Assembly (NCBI RefSeq): GCF_000621485.1
Contig: NZ_JHYF01000012.1
Span: forward strand, 62,001-126,000
From: Alkaliphilus transvaalensis ATCC 700919
GTDB taxonomy: Bacteria; Bacillota; Clostridia; Peptostreptococcales; Natronincolaceae
DNA length: 64,000 nt
Reading direction: 5' to 3'
Shown here: piece by piece, positions 60,518-64,000 of the stretch
How positions within the stretch are numbered: position 1 is the stretch's first letter
Layout: each line of letters starts with the position of its first letter
The notes under the pieces: generated by a model
Told to the model about the DNA's origin: nothing
The model's input: only the letters and a program-made list of their open reading frames with translations
Database searches by the model: none
Position numbers and translations under genes: made by a program

Positions 60518-60772
60518 GTAGTAAATGTAATAGGAGTTACTATTACTGAAGATGATCAAACATTAGTAGTAACTGATACTCTACAACTTAATGCTGTAGT
60601 TGCACCTGCTGATGCAACAAATAAAGATGTAACTTGGTCATCAGATAATGACACTGTAGCTACTGTAGATGCTAATGGTTTAGTAACAGCAGAAGCAGAA
60701 GGAGTAGCAGTGATCACAGTAACAACAAATGATGGAAGTTTCACAGCTACAGTGGAAATCACAGTAGAATAA
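60518..60772 (+). CDS. Alternative exon 2a: single Big_2 domain, no start codon
   Basis: 84 residues read from 60518 (VVNVIGVTITEDDQ...). One bacterial Ig-like group 2 domain, with the typical LNAVVAPADATNKDVTWSS and GLVTAEAEGVAVITVT. There is no start codon or ribosome site, but the frame joins exactly to exon 1 ending at 59703 (complete codon CCA). Expected product of splicing: 991 + 84 residues. Confidence 0.85.
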   Translation, partial: VVNVIGVTITEDDQTLVVTDTLQLNAVVAPADATNKDVTWSSDNDTVATVDANGLVTAEAEGVAVITVTTNDGSFTATVEITVE

Positions 60773-60825
60773 TAAAAACCCTTGACAAGCTGACATAATA
60801 AATCAGTATATTAAGGTGATAAATG

Positions 60826-60885
60826 AAAAGACCCCATAGGTGGTTTATTAGATACATAATCTAGTTGCCCTACGGGGTCTTTTTC
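60826..60885 (+). terminator. Rho-independent terminator between the alternative exons
   Basis: AAAGACCCC + TAGG pair with CCTA + GGGGTCTTT, followed by TT. Transcripts ending here can only use exon 2a; exon 2b needs readthrough. Confidence 0.85.
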
Positions 60886-61016
60886 GCTTTTTGGGTTCTT
60901 TGTGACTGGTGTTGGTGGAGAAAATTTTAAAATATAACAACTGAATAACAATAAAAAATATAATCTAAGGGCTTAGGTGAATATCAGGTAGTATATCTCC
61001 TAGGCTCTTAATGTTA

Positions 61017-61244
61017 CTAAGTTTTATGTAATAAGTAAGCATTAAACCCAGAAACATTAGGTATTTTAATTGTTGAAGCTTTAAAGCCATGTTTTATTAT
61101 GTTTTCATCAAATACATGAGAACAATTGTAGCAATTATTAGGTGTATAAGTTAAAATAGCATGAAAAATCTTAGATTTTACATTATTAATAGATCCTTCG
61201 GAATAAAAATCATCCTGAAATTTAAAAAAGGTGCTGGCTTTTAA
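61017..61244 (-). pseudogene. ISL3-family transposase remnant (N-terminal fragment)
   Basis: On the minus strand an open frame of 75 codons plus stop, without a start codon, reads FQDDFYSEGSINNVKSKIFHAIL, then NNCYNCSHVFDENIIKHGFKASTIKIPNVSGFNAYL. This is the N-terminal zinc-finger region of ISL3 transposases, truncated after about 70 residues, with one of the expected CxxC cysteine pairs (CYNC). No terminal inverted repeats are evident. It lies in the 744-bp spacer (60773-61516) between exon 2a and the second domain V; the rest of the spacer is AT-rich. Confidence 0.7.
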
Positions 61245-61524
61245 TCACCAACACCAAATATTATAGAGCCTAATAAACTAGCTAAAATATAGGCTTTCAT
61301 CGATATTTTAATTAGTACAGTGTATAATTCTATTACATTTATGGAAGTTCCTTAAACTATAAGAAACTCTTTTTTAAATTTTAATCAGAAGTTAAATCCT
61401 TTGGTTAGACCTCTCAATTTTAAGATATTAAATGATTGAACTAGCATTTAATTATGCTGTTAGGCATATACTATTGTATAATTGTCATTTATACAAATAT
61501 GTCTTTTAATTTATTATCGATGGA

Positions 61525-61596
61525 ACGCCGTATGCGGTGAAAGTCGCACGTGCGGTGTGGACCGGTCGAAATCCTAAGGGATAGACACGGAATGAC
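61525..61596 (+). ncRNA. Group II intron domains V-VI, second copy
   Basis: Near-identical to 60445-60517 but isolated from domains I-IV. The 34-nt domain V (61525-61558) differs at three positions that all keep pairing: G-U to G-C and U-A to U-G in the lower stem, U-G and G-U in the upper. Domain VI keeps the ATCC / GGAT stem with a changed loop (TAAG). The duplication begins near 61511 and extends through the splice site into the exon (GACGTAGTA). It provides an alternative 3' splice site to exon 2b. Confidence 0.88.
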
Positions 61597-62742
61597 GTAG
61601 TACGAGTAACAGGAGTAAGTTTAAATCAGCAAGCAATGACTTTAGTTGTTGGAGGTCAAAAAGGTAATTTAGTAGCAACAGTATCTCCTTCAAATGCAGC
61701 TAATAAGGCTGTAAATTGGACTTCAAGTAATAACACTGTTGCAACAGTTTCTGGAGGAGTAGTTACACCTTTAAAAGCTGGGTCTACAACCATTACAGCA
61801 ACTACTTTAGATGGGAATAAAAAAGCTACTTGTGTAGTTACAGTAGAAACTGCACCTATATCGGTGACAGGCGTTACTTTAAATCAACCATCAATGACCT
61901 TAGTAGCAGGAGGGGCAACAGGAACCCTCAGTGCCACAGTTGCGCCAGCCAATGCAACAAATAAAGCTGTAGTATGGTATTCTAGTGATGTAGCAGTAGC
62001 TACTGTTAATGAAGGTGTAGTAACACCATTAAAGGCAGGAACAACAACAATAACAGTAAAAACATTAGATGGAAATAAAAGTGCTACTAGTACAGTAACA
62101 GTTGAAGCAGCCCCTATAGCAGTAGAAGGAATCACTTTAAACAAAGAAACAATGACATTAGTAGTAGATGGAGCGAATAGTGAATTAGTAGCAACTATAG
62201 TACCAATGGAGGCAACTAACAAGACTATAGAATGGAGCTCTAGCAATAATGACGTAGCAACAGTTACAGATGGGTTAGTTACACCATTAAAGGCAGGAAC
62301 AACCACCATTACAGCAACAACAAAAGATAGGGGTTACAAAGCAACATGTGAGGTTATAGTAATAGATAAGGCGATTTTAACCTTAATAGCAGGTGATAAG
62401 TCCGTATTAGTAGTTCACAATAATGGTGATCCTTTAACCAGTAATACAGCAGCAAGCCTAGACAACATAAATCAATGGAAACAATTGGGCGCTAATGGAG
62501 ACTTAGAAGCTAGGTTTGTTAATGCCCCCAATAACTTTGGAAGTTTGATTCTTACACCTAATCATACCAACAATACGGTTACGATAACAGCTACAAGAAG
62601 GTTATTAAGATCAGTTTCAGGGTTAGTTACAGTTGAAATAAGAGACAAGGAAAATCCTGACTTAGTAGCTACTTTCACTGTACAAGTAAATAGTAGAGCA
62701 GGTAGTACTTCGTTAAATATCGGTGAAGTAAAAGTTAAATAA
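61597..62742 (+). CDS. Alternative exon 2b: three Big_2 domains plus C-terminal domain, no start codon
   Basis: 381 residues from 61597 (VVRVTGVSLNQQAM...). Three tandem Big_2 domains, each with the pattern LV.G...L.ATV.P..A.NK.V.W.SS...VATV...G.VTPLKAG..TIT, then ~120 residues ending SLNIGEVKVK without a named family. The first ATG (61636) is internal to domain one and has no ribosome site. The frame is in register with exon 1 if 59704-61596 is removed. Expected product: 991 + 381 residues. Confidence 0.85.
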   Translation, partial: VVRVTGVSLNQQAMTLVVGGQKGNLVATVSPSNAANKAVNWTSSNNTVATVSGGVVTPLKAGSTTITATTLDGNKKATCVVTVETAPISVTGVTLNQPSMTLVAGGATGTLSATVAPANATNKAVVWYSSDVAVATVNEGVVTPLKAGTTTITVKTLDGNKSATSTVTVEAAPIAVEGITLNKETMTLVVDGANSELVATIVPMEATNKTIEWSSSNNDVATVTDGLVTPLKAGTTTITATTKDRGYKATCEVIVIDKAILTLIAGDKSVLVVHNNGDPLTSNTAASLDNINQWKQLGANGDLEARFVNAPNNFGSLILTPNHTNNTVTITATRRLLRSVSGLVTVEIRDKENPDLVATFTVQVNSRAGSTSLNIGEVKVK

Positions 62743-62750
62743 TTTTATTA

Positions 62751-62795
62751 AAGGAGATCCACAAAGGTTAAATTTTGTGGGTCTCTTTATCTGTT
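62751..62795 (+). terminator. Rho-independent terminator after exon 2b
   Basis: AAAGGAGATCCACAAA pairs with TTTTGTGGGTCTCTTT, then T-rich sequence. Confidence 0.8.
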
Positions 62796-62898
62796 TTTAA
62801 TATTAAATAGGTAGTTATAGCAATAAGTAAAGTTTTTTAGTATTCAAATTAACTTCCCAGCAAATACTAACCATAATAATTGTTATGGGAGGTAAATC

Positions 62899-63258
62899 AT
62901 GAAGAAAAAATTAATAATATTATTTGCCATAGTTTTAATATTTGCTACTGGATGCCGACAGGCCCCTCAAGATGAAGTGCCACCACCAGCACCAGAAACA
63001 CCACAAGCAGAAGAAAATGTAGACAGGGAATTAACTGAAGAATTAGTTGCAGAAGATGAGGTTATAAATGGTCAAGTATATGAACAAGATGATGTTGTAA
63101 TTGGAACAATGATTATCGAAGAGGGAGTAAGTCAAGAGGATATAGATCGTATAGCCAATAAGTATGCCGATCAGCTAAAAGAAAAGTATCCTAATAAAAG
63201 GGTAAATGTTCAAGCAGTACAGGGGGGGCAAAATGTAGCTAACATTATGTTAGAGTAA
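62899..63258 (+). CDS. YhcN/YlaJ-like sporulation lipoprotein
   Basis: 119 residues; GGGAGGT precedes the ATG. Lipobox FATGC followed by a Pro/Glu-rich linker (CRQAPQDEVPPPAPETPQ). The C-terminal ~75 residues carry a short alpha/beta domain (IDRIANKYADQLKEKYPNKRVNVQAVQGGQ) resembling YhcN/YlaJ sporulation lipoproteins; the match is by eye. Its mature N-terminus resembles the lipoproteins at 27562 and 28447. Confidence 0.65.
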   Translation: MKKKLIILFAIVLIFATGCRQAPQDEVPPPAPETPQAEENVDRELTEELVAEDEVINGQVYEQDDVVIGTMIIEEGVSQEDIDRIANKYADQLKEKYPNKRVNVQAVQGGQNVANIMLE

Positions 63259-63280
63259 AATTATATAACTTATAAGTAAA

Positions 63281-63312
63281 CGTAAGCCAATCCTATGATT
63301 GGCTTTTTCTAT
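63281..63312 (+). terminator. Rho-independent terminator after the lipoprotein
   Basis: AAGCCAATC / GATTGGCTT stem with a CTAT loop and a TTT tail. Confidence 0.8.
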
Positions 63313-63438
63313 GAAGAAATTAAAGTCTAGGTCAAAAGAATTAAACTAAAATTTATCCTAATATTTTGCCATATATTGCAGGAATTTCAATAATTTAATC
63401 GAATTAAATTTATATAGAATGAATAGGGAGGTATAACA

Positions 63439-64000
63439 TTGAAGAGCTTAAGAAAAAGAATTTTGAAGATTATCGTAATGTCATTGGTAGTTTTAATGTT
63501 GGGTAATAGCATAGCCTTTGCTAATAAGATTTTTACAGATGTACCAGAAAACCATTGGGCAATAGATGAGATTAATAAGATGAACGATCTTGGTATTATT
63601 ACAGGGATGACAGCCGATACCTTTAATCCCAATTTAGAAGTACCTGTTTCTCAAGCAATTGTTATGATGGTAAGAATGATCAACCCTGCCAGAACAGAAA
63701 TTAATGCAGGTATGAACATCTATAACGATTTAATTAATGCAGTAGGGGTTGAAACCTGGGCTAAAGACCAAATGGCCTATGCGCTACTAAAGGGAATTAT
63801 AACTGAAGGAGAATTAAGAAGCTCCTATGTTAATGGAAAAGTTAAAACAGCAGAAAAGTTGGAAATTGTAAGATACTTAACAAGAGCCTTAGGCCTTGAA
63901 GATGAAGCAAAAAATAAAGAATTTATTATTTTAGGCTTTAATGATTCTGATGAGATACCAGAAATTGATATTCCCCATGTAAATATGATGATTGAAGTAG
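63439..64000 (+). CDS. SLH-domain protein, N-terminal part (runs off the right end)
   Basis: 187 codons are visible from the TTG at 63439, six bases after GGGAGGT; no stop before the end. Signal peptide (about 1-28, ending AFA), then SLH repeats: FTDVPENHWAIDEINKMNDLGIITGMTADTFNPNLEVPVSQAIVMMVRM, a second (WAKDQMAYALLKGIITE... AEKLEIVRYLTRALGL) and the start of a third (FNDSDEIPEI). Another wall-bound S-layer-type protein; the cargo domain is outside the window. Confidence 0.85.
   Translation, partial: MKSLRKRILKIIVMSLVVLMLGNSIAFANKIFTDVPENHWAIDEINKMNDLGIITGMTADTFNPNLEVPVSQAIVMMVRMINPARTEINAGMNIYNDLINAVGVETWAKDQMAYALLKGIITEGELRSSYVNGKVKTAEKLEIVRYLTRALGLEDEAKNKEFIILGFNDSDEIPEIDIPHVNMMIEV

Noticed and set aside
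60782-60813. TTGACA at 60782 as a promoter for exon 2b
   Set aside because: The best -10 (TATATT) is at a 19-bp spacing and the terminator lies directly downstream; no start codon would be served.
61636-62742. Independent gene starting at the ATG at 61636
   Set aside because: The ATG lies inside the first Big_2 domain, has no ribosome site, and the coding frame continues upstream without a start to the domain VI boundary, as expected for a splice exon.

Overview
The window is low-GC DNA from an endospore-forming, S-layer-bearing Clostridia-type Firmicute. The evidence is spoVG, spoVT, spoIIE, yabP/yabQ and a SpoIID-like gene, AGGAGG-type ribosome binding sites, many U-tailed hairpin terminators, and many SLH-domain proteins. 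Gene order resembles Alkaliphilus/Natronincola-like clostridia; that genus-level guess is inference. No rRNA, tRNA or CRISPR array was seen.

Layout. 1-9,120: end of an Orn/Lys/Arg decarboxylase, a secreted subtilase, a MoxR ATPase - DUF58 - transglutaminase operon, and an LCP-family gene. 9,300-35,100: murC (minus strand), then a conserved chromosomal backbone: purR, spoVG, a GGDEF protein, glmU, prs, pth, a small PrsW/CPBP-like membrane protein, mfd, a PrsA-like foldase, spoVT, a MurJ-like flippase, yabN/mazG, hup, a small lipoprotein, rqcP, a SpoIID-like gene, yabP, yabQ, divIC, yabR, ppx/gppA and spoIIE. This matches the Bacillus subtilis spoVG-spoIIE order with insertions. 35,400-38,850: an HTH-TPR (RRNPP-type) regulator, a small exported coiled-coil protein, a small SLH protein and rubrerythrin. 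38,950-52,470: cell-surface cluster with a stalk-domain protein, a ~1985-residue IPT/TIG-FN3 protein, two SLH proteins and an S41 protease with PDZ and peptidoglycan-binding domains. 52,490-56,131: pyrG with a possible attenuator leader, then a second RRNPP regulator followed by a 53-residue exported propeptide candidate. 56,400-62,750: a major S-layer gene with a structured leader, interrupted by a group II intron. 62,899-64,000: a YhcN-like lipoprotein and the start of another SLH protein.

The main discovery candidate is at 59,696-62,742. The S-layer ORF stops at 59,706. A canonical group II 5' motif (GTGCG) lies at 59,712, followed by an ORF-less intron with a perfect 34-nt domain V, then an ATG-less in-frame Ig-like (Big_2) exon. 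About 1.08 kb further on, a second copy of domains V-VI precedes a second ATG-less exon with three Big_2 domains. The EBS1 loop is exactly complementary to the six bases before the stop codon, so splicing is predicted 8 nt upstream of the canonical motif. That would remove the stop and fuse the S-layer protein in frame to either exon. The organisation closely matches the alternatively spliced group II intron known from a Clostridium tetani S-layer gene. It implies three isoforms: 991 residues (unspliced), about 1075 and about 1372. A terminator and an ISL3 transposase fragment lie between the alternative exons.
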